Source: Diphasiastrum complanatum
Taxonomy: Eukaryota > Streptophyta > Lycopodiopsida > Lycopodiales > Lycopodiaceae
Reading direction: 5' to 3'
NCBI GenBank assembly: GCA_029204225.1
Contig: CM055092.1
Location: 43,321,863-43,385,862, forward strand
DNA length: 64,000 nucleotides
Below the pieces are notes generated by a model. It had not been told where the DNA came from and searched no databases. It saw nothing but the letters and a program-made list of their open reading frames with translations. Positions 1 through 11,794 of the stretch are shown here, in pieces (within the stretch, counting starts at the first letter, position 1; every line of letters starts with the position of its first letter). Made by a program: the position numbers and the translations under genes.

Positions 1-14
1 GTAACAAAAGAATC

Positions 15-437
15 TTGATCGACTATAGAGAACTCGAAAACAACAGAGCAGTGATTCTAGGCGATGAGAGCCGACATGATGTCCAGGGTGTCAGAACTCT
101 ACAACTACAAACATTCTCGAAACAAGCAAAGATACTAGGAGCACTCTACATACCCTCATTAAGAAAAGACCTACTATCAGTCTCCAAGATGGCAGATCTT
201 GGAATACGAGTTCTATTCGATGGCAATGTATGCCGAATGATCGAGAAAACAACAAATAAGTTGTTGACAATTGGATGCAGAGAAGGCAATCTCTACCAAG
301 CCAAAATAATCAGCAATTCTGATAGCATAAACCCGATACTGAGTTCTACGAAGCTTGTCAGAAAGAAAAATAGAATCAAAATCCAACGGTCCCTGTCTGA
401 AGGTATGAATTCGTTTAAAGTCAGATCTATGAAATGA
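15..437 (+). pseudogene. copia polyprotein fragment (protease C-terminal half)
   Basis: This 140-codon frame reads like the segment between the protease active site and the GAG-pre-integrase domain of Ty1/copia polyproteins. The conserved stretch ALYIPSLRKDLLSVSKMADL is at about residues 42-61, followed by the downstream piece ending in GCREGNLYQ. No protease DSG motif, integrase or RT follows, so it is a fragment. Its last 17 codons lie in non-homologous sequence that includes the first copy of a 30-bp direct repeat, so the frame is chimeric. The 5' side is cut by the window edge. It lies outside the copia element that starts at 1232 and is on the opposite strand. I am fairly sure of the family and unsure of the exact ends. 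Confidence 0.6.
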
Positions 438-627
438 CACAAAACCAATGTTGAGAAAAGTGTATACCTCAGTATTGCCTGAAGGTTGTGCTCAGTGGAG
501 AGGGCTCGGGTGCTTGGTCCGAACCGTCGAACTTGAATGTCGTTGATTTACAACAGGGATGCAAGGCCTCTCTTCCCAAAGACCTTTGTTGAATTCCACG
601 GTCCCTGTCTGAAGGTATGAATTCGTT
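386..627. repeat. 30-bp perfect direct repeat, copies 212 bp apart
   Basis: Positions 386-415 and 598-627 are the same 30 bp, starting ACGGTCCCTGTCTGAAGG and ending GAATTCGTT. The first copy is at the 3' end of the copia fragment and the second is in non-coding DNA. It may mark a local duplication or a repair junction. Confidence 0.75.
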
Positions 628-1231
628 GACTCATGGAAAGCTTGAGCACTCCCTAGCTCTTCGCTACTCATGGAGAAATGTGATGGGAGGGTATGACCCT
701 TCTACTACATGCTGATCCAAAAAATGCGTTCCTTCTTGCTATTTGCTTGTTGGCCTACTTCTGTTAGAAGTAATAATACTCTGGTTTGATAGGTATTGGA
801 GCGCTGGTAGGAATGCGATGGATCTTTTGTGGCTCTGGCTGCGACTCACCTCCAATGATTCAGATGTTAGGTGCTGTCAGAAAACAGTCTTGTGTGTGAA
901 AAATGGATGACCATTTTGTACCCTTTGGTTTCCATGGTTGTGAAATAAGCCCTCATAGTTAGATTGTAGGTGAGAAGTATATTGTTCTATGACTTGGAAC
1001 GTGGCTAGAAATGTGTTGGATCAGATACTGAAACAAAAAGGATGGCTCGCACTTCTCTATCACCCTACTTTCTCTCTCAGTACTATATTTTACTTTTCAG
1101 CTCTATGTAACTGTGTTGGAATATGAATAAAGGCTTCAATCTTGCTTTTTCAAGAGGAACTATGTGAGATTTTGTAGCTCTCTCTCTCTGCCCCTTATCT
1201 CTTCCATACACCTTGTTAATAGGTTAAAGGT
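438..1231. other. non-coding interval, no gene recognised
   Basis: No convincing coding region is visible. A possible polyadenylation signal AATAAA lies at 1126-1131, with a short CT run at 1179-1190, so this may be the 3' part of an unrecognised transcript or retroposon. The last 5 bases (AAGGT) are the left target duplication of the copia element that follows. Confidence 0.4.
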
Positions 1232-1913
1232 TGTAAAAATTACAGCAAATAAGGATCCTAAAACACTTTAAATGATGAGGGAAATAGTAGATTATGATTT
1301 CATAAGATTAGCACAAGTTGAACCATCAAAATCCATCAAAAATCTATGCTTGAATCTCACTAAATGGCCCAAATCCTTGAAGAAGGCTTCACACGTGTGA
1401 AAGTACGACCTTCCACAGTCTGAGTACTGTACACCAGGCCTACATTCAATCCTATAATCATTAGTAATCACAAGTACTCAAACAATTATGAACATAGAGA
1501 GCAATTGCACCATTATGAGAGAAAAATCATGAAATTGCTTGATTGATTTTGGTGAGATATCATCACCTATATATACATGATCCATCACGGTTTTGGGCAG
1601 GTATGAGTAGCCCTAAACCCATCCCTAATGCTAATTTTGGTGGATTTTTCATCCCTACCAAGTTAGGGTCGGAATCTTCGAGATCCCTCAACAATGCAAA
1701 AATTACCAAAAATAGCTCCTATTTTTTCTCCCTTGTATCTAAGCATAATTTAAACTCATTCCAAAGGTTCTAACACTTAGGTCTACTTGAGAACATCCTT
1801 ATGAATGGAATCCTATGCTATTTGGCACGTGTGACAAGCCACATCATGACCATCTAACTATTTACAAGTCATATGACCAAAACTAGTCAAGCTAGAATTG
1901 TGAATTTTTAACA
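1232..1913 (-). repeat. 3' LTR of copia copy 1
   Basis: 682 bp, matching 6677-7358 almost base for base. In element orientation it starts TGTTAAAAATTCAC and ends TTTTTACA. It contains the 14-bp palindrome TTCACACGTGTGAA at 1388-1401. The adjacent purine tract lies at 1914-1924 (read on the minus strand). Confidence 0.93.
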
Positions 1914-1978
1914 CTCCTCCTCACTATCTAGCTTGGTTCAGTCATTGCTACTGATCACTCCAAGTGATGATCTGAACT

Positions 1979-2685
1979 TCATAAAAGTGTCTTTTGAGGT
2001 GGTTTAGTAAGTAGATCAGCTACACATTCATTTCTTGGAACATGCTCCAAAGCAATTTCCTTGGCTTGCACCATTTCTCTCACAAAGTGATGGCATATCT
2101 CAATGTGCTTAGATCTTGCATGGAAGATTGGGTTAGATGCAAGGTGTTGGGCTGATATATTGTCGTTGTAGATGATTGGTGCCTCCTCTGAATCATGATC
2201 TTTAGCTCCACCAATAATCTCTTGATCCAAAGTACCTCCTTTGTAGTGGTTGTCAAAGCTTTGTACTCGGCCTCGGTTGAAGATAGAGATATAGTTTCTT
2301 GCTTTTTTGAAAGCCCTGAAACCACACCTTCTCCTATGAAAGTTGAATAGGCACTTGTTGATCTCCTATCCCTCTTGTCCCCTGCAAAATCTGAATCACT
2401 AAATGCATGAAGGTTAATCACATCTCCTCTATATAGAATCCCAAAATCCAATGTACCCGAGATGTATCTTAGAATCCTCTTAGCCTTTTTCCAATGGATA
2501 TTCAATGGCTTTTGCATGGATTGGCTCAACCTACATACACTAAAGCTAAGATCTGGTCTAGTTATAGTGATCCACATTAAGGAACCTATAAGCTGCCTAA
2601 ATAAAGTGATGTCCATGAAGGATCTTTCATCATCTTCATTTGGTGTGTCAACACTTTTGCATACTTCCATCTTAAACTTCTTCAA
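1979..2685 (-). pseudogene. copia RNase H and C-terminus, copy 1
   Basis: The first frame (2685-2080) carries the post-RT linker (LIGSLMWITITRPDLSFSV) and RNase H motifs SDSDFAGDKRDRRSTSAY and KKQETISLSSTEAEYKAL. A frameshift near 2200 moves the rest to the frame ending at 1979, with IIYNDNISAQHLASNPIFHARSKHIEICHHF and ADLLTKP. The end lies 66 bp before the 3' LTR, the usual position for the copia stop codon. Confidence 0.85.
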
Positions 2686-3392
2686 AGACTTTGAGCATAG
2701 TTTACTTGACTTATAAAGATAAAATCAGACCCTCTAAGTACTTCTATGCCTAAGATGAAGTGAAGACACCCTAGATCTACCATCTTGAACTCTAAGGATA
2801 GATCTATCTTGATTTTTTCAATACCATCAACACTACTTCCACTAATGATGATGTCATCTACATAAATGAGTAAAAGTACAATACCAACGTCATCAAACTT
2901 AATGTAAAGAGTGGGATCATATTCACTTTGAACAAAAGAAAGTGAAATAAGATAGCAATGTAGTCTTGAATTCCAAGATCTCGAGGCTTGCTTCAAGCCA
3001 TAGATGCTTCTTTGGAGATGGCATACTTTGTTCTCCATTCCATGCTTGATGAACCCTTGTGGCTGCTCCATATAGATATCCTCTTCCAAAAAACCATTCA
3101 AGAAAGCATTAGAGACATCCATATGACATAGAATCCATCCAAAATGTGATGCAAGTGCAATGATTAGCCTTATTGTGACCATCTTGGCCACGGGTGCAAA
3201 AGTTTCCTCATAGTCTATCCCTCTCTCTTGAGCATAACCTTTTGCAACTAATCTTGCTTTATGTTTGTTAACACTCCCATTTGCATTCAACTTAAGCTTG
3301 AAGACCCACTTGCATCCTATTACATTCCTTTGAGGTCTCTCAACAAGCAACCAAGTTTCATTCTCAATCAAGGCATCATACTCATCCAACAT
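2682..3392 (-). pseudogene. copia reverse transcriptase, copy 1
   Basis: This is the RT domain of the element. It has WVFKLKLNANGSVNKHKARLVAKG at about 29-52, ETFAPVAKM at 63-71, MDVSNAFLNG at 91-100, YMEQPQGF at 107-114, YGLKQA at 131-136 and the catalytic YVDD at 177-180. A frame change near 2685 separates it from RNase H, and a gap of about 100 bp with lost frame separates it from the integrase linker. The catalytic aspartates are intact (MDV and YVDD). Confidence 0.88.
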
Positions 3393-3490
3393 GCTTTATA
3401 CCATTCTTTGGAGTTCAATGCATCTTCAACATTAGATGGTTCTTCAAAACTAGATAAAGCATAAGAAGTGGATGAGATACCCTTAACTTG

Positions 3491-3985
3491 CTATCCTTTG
3501 CCTTGATATGTGAGCCTTGATGGCTCCACTTTTGCCCTTGAAGATCTCCTTGGTGTGATAGGTGGGTTTGGTGCTTGCTCCTCCATGAGCTCCTCCTCAA
3601 AACCAAGATCTTGCTCCTCGGCCATCTTCTTCTTGATTGTTGGAGCACTTGAGCCTTCTTCAAGCATATGCATATGATGTTCATCAAAGATGACATCCCT
3701 TGAAACAACAAATTTGTTCAAGGATGGGAGATAGACTTTGTAGCCCTTGCTTGAGCTTGCATATCCAAGCATGATCCCTCTTGTGGAAGATGGATCCTCC
3801 TTGGTTCTTGTTTCCAATGGCACATGCACATAACATATATACCCAAAAACTTTCAAGTGATTAAGATTGGGTTTCTTTCCATACAACATCTCATAAGGAG
3901 TTTTGTCTTTAATTGCTTTGCAAGACACCCTATTCATCAAGTAGTTTGCACATACAAGAGACTCACCCCAAAAGGATTTGGGCAA
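3491..3985 (-). pseudogene. copia integrase C-terminal part, copy 1
   Basis: This continues the polyprotein after the frameshift near 4095. It reads PKSFWGESLVCANYLMNR, then YEMLYGKKPNLNHLKVFGYICYVHVP and IMLGYASSSKGYKVYLP, the conserved integrase C-terminal block of plant copia elements. A linker rich in Glu/Pro/Ser follows, with RRSSRAKVEPSRLTY. It is not a separate gene; translation would need the frameshift and stop upstream to be absent. Confidence 0.85.
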
Positions 3986-3999
3986 ACAAGCATCTAATC

Positions 4000-5865
4000 T
4001 TAAAGCCTTAGAACATTCACATAATGTTCTATTCCTTCTTTCAACAACTCCATTTTATTGAGGAGTGTAAGGACAAGCAGTCTCTTTCTTGATCCCTCCT
4101 CCTCACAAAAGGCCTTGAACTTATTGGAGATGAATTCTCCACCATTGTCACTTCTAAGAATCTTGATGCTATGATTATGATGCTTTTCCACAAACAACTT
4201 GAACTTTACAAAAGTATCAAATACTTGAGACTTGAAGGAAAGTAAGAACATCCAACAATATCTTGAGTAGTCATCAATGAAGGTTAAAAACATGGATGAA
4301 CCTCCATTAGATTTGGTGCTAGCAATGCGCACATCCGAGTGTATGAGTTCAAGAGGATGAGATGACTTTGTGATGGAGTTAGGAAACACCTTCTTATGTG
4401 CCTTGGATAAGGCACAAGCTTCACAAACCTTGTCTTCCTTCCCAATAGACCTTGGTAGGCCTAAAGCATACTCCTCCTTGATCATAGCCTCCATGGAACC
4501 CGAGTTGACATGTCCAAGTCTTTTGTGCCATAAAGTAAAGGTAGATATCTTGCTCTTCTCGGCCAACATGACAACATTAGTATCCACAAATGCATCCAAC
4601 TTATAAAATTTGCCAAGTCTAGTGCCCTTAGCCACTATCTTACCCTTCTTCTTGATGAAACATTCATTTGAAGCAAAGTCAACATTGAAACCATTGTCTA
4701 CCATTTGGCCAACACTTAGTAGATTCTTTGTTATTGTAGGAATGTACAAAACACCTTCTATGTTGAACTTTTTGGAAGATCCTAAGCAAAGGGGAATGCT
4801 ACCAACTCCTTCAATCTTACAAGCCTCATCATTTTCTGTATAGATAGACTTTATAGGTCCATCATAAGATAAGAGAGAAGAGAAAAACTCCCTTTTACTA
4901 GTCATGTGTGAACTAGCACCCGAGTCAATCCACCAAGGATCTTCTCCTTTGAAGCTTGTTGAAGAAAATATGGACATCATGCGAGAGTCCTCATGTGAAC
5001 TCTCCTCCTCTTCCTCTTTGCTCATGTTGGCTTGGCTTTGATCTTGCTTCCTCTTGATGCATTCCGAGGCATAATGCCCCATCTTGCTACAATAGTAGCA
5101 CTTCACCTTTGATTTGTCCTTCTTGACTTTGGTGGTTGATGGTGATGCCTTTGAGGGTCCTTCTTGATCCTCAAGCTTTGTAGACTTCTTGAATGTTGAT
5201 ACTTTGCCTTTGGACTTGCCTTTGCCTTTGGTGAAGAGAGCTTGGTCATCTCCACCTTGGATGGAAAGCCTATCCATCCTCTCTTGCATTTGGCTCCTTC
5301 TTGATTCCTCGGCCATGAGTGTGCCTTGGAGTTCTTCAAGTATGGGTAGCTTACCCATAATTGCATATCCCTGAACCAAATTGTCAAATTCAAAGCTTAG
5401 TCCATTCAATATGAGTTGAACAAGCTCTTCATCCTTGATAGGATCACCTATAAAGGCTAGCTCTTTGTTCAATTCCTTTACTCTTAGGACAAAAGTATGT
5501 GCACTCTCTCCTTTCCTTTGATAGTTTCTATAGATTTGATTCTTCAAAGCTAACATTCTGATTTGGTTCTTGGATTCATAGACCTTTTGCAAAGTCTCCC
5601 AAGCATCTTGAGCTGAAGTGCAATCTCCTACCTCTCTTAAGAGGTCATTTGCAACATTCATTTTTATGCAATGTAGTGCAACATTGCACCTCTTGATGTA
5701 TTTGGCTTTTTCTTGAGGATGAATAGGTTCACCCTCCTTACCATTTACAATTTCCATCAGATCTTGCATGATCATGATGGATTCCATTCTAACTTTCCAT
5801 ATGGGATAGTTAGTTTTGTTGAGCCTTTCATTAGTATCCAAAAGATATGCATTTATAGATGTCAT
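4000..5865 (-). pseudogene. copia gag-protease-integrase frame, copy 1
   Basis: A 621-codon frame encodes the first half of the copia polyprotein. Residues 1-200 are the capsid-like gag domain (NYPIWKVRMES at 19-29; DAWETLQKVYESK at 87-99). A CCHC zinc knuckle (CYYCSKMGHYASEC) is at 256-269, and the aspartic protease active site WWIDSGASSHM at 311-321. The GAG-pre-integrase zinc motif is LWHKRLGH at 445-452 with CEAC at 481-484, and the integrase core starts at HSD (Asp 511) and RSDNGGEF (Asp 573). Around residue 591 (about 4095) the frame shifts out of the integrase core. In the correct frame a CAA-type codon has become TAA near 4057, just before the expected catalytic Glu region. The start Met at 5865 is the normal gag start, about 0.8 kb inside the 5' LTR. 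Confidence 0.88.
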
Positions 5866-6663
5866 CTAGTCTCCTAATCAAGGACTTGACACAAATGAAG
5901 GTAACTTCTATTGATTTGATTGAAGGTCTACCTTATCCCACTTCTTAGGGACCTGAAAAGATCAGTAATAGACTTCCTATAAAGATCTAAGAATGATCTC
6001 TAACAAAATCAAATCATAGAATACTAGAAACAATGCACTTGCTTGATTGAAGTAAACAATACTAGTAGAATTGCCCCTCTTTCTATAAAGAACATTAAAG
6101 CTTCAAAATGATCTGATCAAGAGTGAATTTCAGCAACCTAATATACTTTCAAAATCACTTGTAAAAGATCTAAATGGAACTTAATGAGGATGCAACACAA
6201 TCTACTATCCAATCACAAGCAAAAAATGATCAAAATTGATGAAAAATTGATCTAATTTGGTGCATAAGTCAAGCAATGGTTGGACTAAACCTAAATCACT
6301 TTAGGAGGTGCCTACTACACCTTAGAATAGCCTTGAAGAGTCCCCAAAACTCTGATCTTCCCTCTCCTTGAATGCTAGAAAGCCTCCTCTATGAAATCAC
6401 CTCCAAAACTCGCTTAGAAATCAATGCTTGGAGCAAGCAAAACTTGCTATCTTGGTAATGTGAATTGAATTCAACTTTGCCTCTGGTTTTAGACTCCTAA
6501 ACACCTGCAAATGAAGTCACACAACACCAATCTCCAATGTATTTGACTCACTTTGAGTTCTAGAATCAATACTAGATGCTAAGATCCAATCTACACAAGA
6601 TTTAGATCAAAAATTGTGATCAAATTGAATGAAAACCAAGGATTTAGCTCATTTCAGCCTTTA

Positions 6664-6676
6664 GGCTCTTATGCCA
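6664..6676 (-). other. primer-binding site of copia copy 1
   Basis: Directly inside the 5' LTR the minus strand reads TGGCATAAGAGCC, two mismatches from the initiator-methionine tRNA complement used by most plant copia elements. It sits immediately after the LTR terminal CA. Confidence 0.75.
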
Positions 6677-7358
6677 TGTAAAAATTACAGCAAATAAGGA
6701 TTCTAAAACACTTGAAATGATGAGGGAAACAATAGATTATGATTTCATAAGATTAGCACAAGTTGAACCATCAAAATCCATCAAAAATCTATGCTTGAAC
6801 CTCACTAAATGGCCCAAATCCTTGAAGAAGACTTTACACGTGTGAAAGTACGGCCTACCACAGTCTGAGTAATGTACACTAGGCCTACATTCAATCCTAT
6901 AATCATTAGTAATCACAAGTACTCAAACAATTATGAACATAGAGAGCAATTGCACCATTATGAGAGAAAATTCATGAAATTGCTTGATTGATTTTGGTGA
7001 GATATCATCACCTATATATACATGATCCATCACGGTTTTGGGAAGGTATGAGTAGCCCTAAACCTATCCCTAATGCTAATTTTGGTGGATCTTTCATCCC
7101 TACCAAGTTAGGGTTGGAATCTTGGAGATCCCTCAACAATGCAAAAATTACCAAAAATAGCTCCTATTTTTTCTCCCTTGTATCTAAGCATAATTTGGAC
7201 TCATTCCAAAGGTTCTAACACTTAGGTCTACTTGAGAACATCCTTATGAATGGAATCCTATGCTATTTGGCACGTGTGACAAGCCACATCATGACCATCT
7301 AACTATTTACAAGTCATATGACCAAAACTAGTCAAGCTAGAATTGTGAATTTTTAACA
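6677..7358 (-). repeat. 5' LTR of copia copy 1
   Basis: 682 bp, the same length as the other LTR. The CACGTG palindrome at 6833-6846 carries one mismatch relative to the other LTR. The LTR would contain promoter and polyadenylation signals for the minus-strand element. Confidence 0.93.
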
Positions 7359-7854
7359 AAGGTGAGGTTCCTCTCCTTTGGGAATGAAACCCCACATGGC
7401 AAGTGAGCTATGGGTGTCATAACCCTAGCCGACTATGAAAATTAGCCCTGCTAGTGATTTTCTTATTGTTGGAGGATTTGCGGATATCGAGGCAACCCTA
7501 ACCCTATTAATAAATTTGTACCATATTAATAAGAGGGATTTGGCTTTGCTCGATTCACTGTGCTTAGGTGTGATTCAGATCTATCTACTGCTAAGTCGGC
7601 AAAGAATAATACCAAAAATAGGAGGGTTTTCAGAAGATCAATTGTCATATTGCCATATTTTTGCCAAAATTCACTTTTTTGCAAAATTACTAGTATTACT
7701 CTTGATCCTTCACCAAAACCTTTGTCGAGTTTTCAAAACATTCTATTTATAATGAAATAATATTTTTGAGTTCGACAAAGATTCTTCTTGATCAGATCAC
7801 AAAAAATCTTGAAGTTTACCCTCGTCATACTATAGAAACTATAATTTGTTGTGT

Positions 7855-8035
7855 CAGAAACCTTCGACCGTTTTTCCATAGTTTAATTTGTGTCAGATCT
7901 TTTACCTGAGAGGTCGACGAAGGTTATTTTCCAAAAAATGTCAGAAAAATTATTCAGAGACTTTATTTCCAAAATAGCACTGTTGAACCTTCGCCGAGCC
8001 AACCTTCGCCTAGTGAACCTTCGCCAGTCCTATTT
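7855..8035. repeat. CCTTCGCC motif cluster, 5' side of gypsy element
   Basis: Short degenerate copies of ACCTTCGCC(G/T)A recur at about 7858, 7996, 8012 and 8026, with the inverse form CGACGAAGGT near 7915. A matching cluster occurs at 12150-12435 on the far side of the element. Confidence 0.5.
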
Positions 8036-8283
8036 TTAGTTTCTGATTTTCCAGATCAAGTCTCTGTCAAAATTTGAATCAAATCTGATATATTCTGAAT
8101 TGGATTCTGAGAAAGTTATCATTTTTTAGAGGTGTTGGTTGATCAAATTTCGAAATCTTTTTCATTATATAGAATCAGATTCTTGAAAAATGAAATAGAT
8201 CTAGCAGATCTAATCTGAGATAGTTTTTTTTATTGAGAAATCTAGATCCAGTCTCATTATCTATTTGATCTAAATTTGTAAAG

Positions 8284-9010
8284 ATGGCTGTCCCTGGAGC
8301 TGCTCCACAGGAATTCAATCCAATTATTGTTAGAAGAGCATCCCGATTGGATCTACCCAGATATAATGGATTAACAGATCCAGTTAGATTTTTTCATATC
8401 TATGCTTAATCGAAGTCTATGGCGAGATTTATCCTCAAGATAAACTTAAGCTGCTTCCTATGGCCTGAACAGGTGCAGCACAAGATTGGTACTATAGTAA
8501 AGATGAAACTGAACGTACAGATTGGGATGTTGTTAAACGAGCCCTCATCACACGATTTAAACCGTGGAAGTTTATGGAAGACCCTTTCCTACTTTTAAAT
8601 AAAATTAAAATGAGAAAGCGGAAAATGGTTCGATATTACATTGAACGGGTGAACGGTCTCAGATCTGAATGGAAACCTGAGTTGATTAACGAGAATGCCA
8701 TGATTATGTGGTTTTTGTCAGGCCTACCTAAACGGATCATACGTGAGCTGAAACGCCATAATGAGTATGCACTCTTGCAAAATGCAATTCAGGAGGACGA
8801 TGAAGATTCAGACGATGAGCCAAATATCAGTATGTTGTCGTATAGAGCAGGGCAGACCACTACGACATCCACCACTATTGCATCAACGAATGCCAACGCT
8901 ACTGCAGAATTGATGCTCAATGAGTTCGAGAAACTTGGGAAGAACCAGCAAAACAGATGGAAAAGTTGCAGTCATAATTTGATAAGAAGATCAAAGCATT
9001 AAAAAATTTC
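8284..9010 (+). pseudogene. gypsy gag (capsid), broken
   Basis: The frame opening at ATG 8284 reads MAVPGAAPQEFNPIIVRRAS, then a sequence about a nucleic-acid-binding capsid (FNGLTDP-like), and stops near 8409. The main capsid part continues in another frame at 8574-9002: KMVRYYIERVNGLRSEW, WFLSGLPKRIIRELKRH, typical of the retrotrans_gag fold. An acidic EDDEDSDDEP segment follows. At least two frame changes break it. Confidence 0.7.
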
Positions 9011-9424
9011 CACGGACAAGCAAACAAGGAACCTGAGAAGTTTTCAAAGACTTTTTCTACCAGGGAAAATGTCTGGTATTCTATTTGTACAGAAAATCAC
9101 ACAGTGAACGAGTGTCCTCAATTGAAAAAATGAATGGAAATCAGTGTTTGCCATATGTGTAATTTGCCTGACCATGAGACTGCTTTTTGCAACTTCAACC
9201 CTCGAATAATTTAGCAACGATATGCACAAATGGGATATCGAGAACCACAGTATGGAGGAAATCCAACAACAAGACCTCGACAATCTACTCTTGGATACCC
9301 GGAATGTTTAACTTTACTTGCCCCACCAAAGCACTCCGCTCCTCCTGCCAATTTGATGAAACCTGAACCTTACGAAAGTGCTGAGCAATGGAACTATGAA
9401 AATGATCAAGCAAGTGGATCTTCA

Positions 9425-10012
9425 TAACAGTATGTTATTTATGCTGCCGCTCAACAACAAGCCTCTAGAAATTGGACCAGAGCACCACTTGGATGCTTTA
9501 CATGCAGAGAAAATCACAGAGTTGCAGAATGTCCAAATAAAGAAAAATTTGTACCATTCTGTCGTGATTGTGGTTATGGGCATTGCTATAAAGACTGTCC
9601 AGCAAGACCAAAGCCACCACCAGCTACAACACCTGTAAATTTGATAACAATCAAGCAAAGACCAGTAGCTCAGAATAAATCAATTGCACTCTTGATGGTA
9701 GTCACCAGAGCACAGAAGTAGAAAGAACCAGTAGTGGATCCAGTACCTGTTGATTCTATACCATTGAACGATATACCAACAGCATCAGGGGTCTATCCAA
9801 ATCTTAATGCAGAAAAACGAAGATATCAGGATATGAGGAAGTGGATTAAACATCTGCAAGAAGAAGAGGAGCTTGAAGCTGCTAAAGCAACAGCTGAAGT
9901 TCAGTCTTCACCATTGCAGCCTCCAAGAAATTTATGTACGGATATGAATGATCAGTTACATCATCATGAAGAACCCTTCAAGATGACTGAACCGGAAGAA
10001 CCACAAACATAA
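9425..10012 (+). pseudogene. gypsy gag C-terminus with zinc knuckles
   Basis: In the frame starting near 9432 the text includes CFTCRENHRVAECPNKEKF, then CRDCGYGHCYKDCP, two cysteine/histidine knuckles of gag nucleocapsid type. A stop near 9719 is followed in the same region by a 92-codon stretch at 9734-10012 with an acidic coiled-coil-like segment (KWIKHLQEEEELEAAKATAE). It links gag to the protease. Confidence 0.6.
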
Positions 10013-10018
10013 CTACTC

Positions 10019-10510
10019 ATGAACATTTTGTCTAGCAAGATCAATATCTCATTAGAAGAGTTCCTGAAGTTGGTGCCAAAAGCAAAAGAAGTCTTAGCGC
10101 AAAAGTTAGCTCAAGTCAAACTAGAAGTCCATCAGGAGCCATTTTTTTGTGCTGGATTTGAAGAATCTAACGAAGTACTCCATGTTGGAGCCGCTTGGGA
10201 AAGTGAACAAAAGAATATCACTCTGTCGATACAACATAGACAATTTCCTAAAGAAGCAGTCGTGATAGATGGCGGTTTAGGAGTTAATCTGATTTCTACA
10301 AAGCTATATGCAAAATGGGGCTTTAAAAATATCAAGCTTGCTACTTTTGCTATTAAGCTAGCTGATCAGACGACCATTCGTCCACGAGGAATGGTTAGAA
10401 ATATACCTATCAAAATTGCGGGAATACAATTCGTCATTACTTTCATAGTGATGGACTTACCAGAATTGCCAAACGTCTACCGAATTCTATTGGGACGTCC
10501 ATGGTTATGA
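10019..10510 (+). pseudogene. gypsy retropepsin-like protease
   Basis: A 163-codon frame. Residues 80-95 read EAVVIDGGLGVNLISTKLY, where plant gypsy elements usually have DGGSGVN around the active-site Asp. The flap and C-terminal hallmark LLGRPWL ends the frame. Preceding residues (FFCAGFEESNEVLHV) resemble the pre-protease linker of plant Ty3/gypsy polyproteins. The Ser-to-Leu change next to the active site may be inactivating. The frame stops exactly after GRPWL, where the RT should begin. Confidence 0.75.
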
Positions 10511-10810
10511 GTTGCACAAGTAAAACATAACTGGGGTACCGAAAAAAATCACTTTTGAAAATCGTGAACATGCAGTTAAAGTTGATCCCACAACTTGGAC
10601 AATCAAACCAGTGGTTCAAAAAGAGGATAACGATTCGTCAACAACGGATCACACTTTTGACCGACTAGAGAAACTTATTTGGGAGTTCATTATGATTCTC
10701 AAACGGATATCATCAATTGGAATGAAGCTCTTGCAAGGATTGATTGTACAGCAGGATATATGTGTCAACAAGATAATCAATCAGATTTAGTGGAGGACAT
10801 TTCTCTATAG

Positions 10811-11794
10811 GTATTACTGTTCGCAAACTTTTACAATCAGGTTGTTGGTGGCCTACGCTTCATAAGGACACAGAAAATTTTATTCAAACATGTGACGTTT
10901 GTCAGCGAGCACAACGGCCTACTCGACAAAACTATGGACCCTCGCATCCGGTTTTATCGCAAGCACCATTTGAAAAATGCGGACTAGATTATGTTGGACC
11001 TATTCACCCTATCGTGCAAGGATCTCAGGCCCGATACATTATAATTGCAACTGATTATATGACCAAGTGGGTTGAAGCCAAAGCTGTGAAAGTTGCTGAT
11101 GCAAAATCTACGGCCAAGTTTCTATATGAAAATATTATAATCAGATTTAGATGTCCGATCAAGATTGTCACTGACCGGGGTACACACTTTGTTAATCAAA
11201 CAATAAAGTGTTTACTAGAAGATTTTTTCTTTATACACAGATTTAGTACTCCCTACTATCCCAGACGGAATGGCCAAGCTGAATCTTCAAATATAAGATT
11301 CTCTGCACCATTATGACAAAGACAGTGAAGCAAGTCGGTCTGATTGGAAACATAAACTGTATGTAGCATTATGGACATTCAGAACTGCTCACAAAAATAG
11401 TACAAATCAAACACCTTTTCAAGTGGTGTATGGTCAAGATGTTGTCAAGTCGATTGAATTTTTAATCCCATCTTTACGCATAGCGACAACAGAACGATTA
11501 AATGATGATAAGTCTTTACAACTCCGTCATGAAGCGTTGCACAAATTATGTGAAACCCGATTGATGGCAGTTCATGCCTTAGCAGCAGAGAAAGCCCATC
11601 GCAAGACATGGCACGATCGTCGCTTGCACAAAAAAGATCTAAAAGCAGGAGATCTTGCATTAATGTACAAAACCAAGCTGATCAAGGGAAAGTTGAAGTT
11701 TATCGGTGAAGGCCCATATAAAGTAAAGGAAATCCTGAACTATGGTGTTGTAATTCTTGAGCACTTGGATGGAAAAAAAATGATACTTCGATGA
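10811..11794 (+). pseudogene. gypsy integrase, frameshifted
   Basis: The zinc-binding end (CWWPTLHKDTENFIQTCDVCQRAQ) begins near 10836. The catalytic core starts at GLDYVGPIHP (first Asp), continues through TDYMTKWVEAKAV and VTDRGTHFVNQ (second Asp), and reaches NGQAESSN (Glu) near 11275. A frameshift near 11290-11316 moves the remainder into another frame. The C-terminal part (11423-11794) reads TPFQVVYGQDVV and ends LKFIGEGPYKVKEIL, a GPY/F-type module. All three DDE residues are present. Confidence 0.82.

Larger units (their letters stand above)
1232..7358 (-). mobile_element. Ty1/copia LTR retrotransposon, copy 1 (near-complete, decayed)
   Basis: The element has two 682-bp LTRs, each with termini TG...CA in element orientation, and is flanked by a perfect 5-bp duplication AAGGT (1227-1231 and 7359-7363). 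On the minus strand the order is 5' LTR, primer-binding site TGGCATAAGAGCC (close to the initiator-Met tRNA site TGGTATCAGAGCC), gag, zinc knuckle, protease, integrase, RT, RNase H, purine tract GAGGAGGAG, 3' LTR. The integrase-before-RT order is diagnostic of copia. Frameshifts and a stop in pol make it non-autonomous today, but the LTRs remain very similar by eye, so insertion is fairly recent. Confidence 0.93.
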
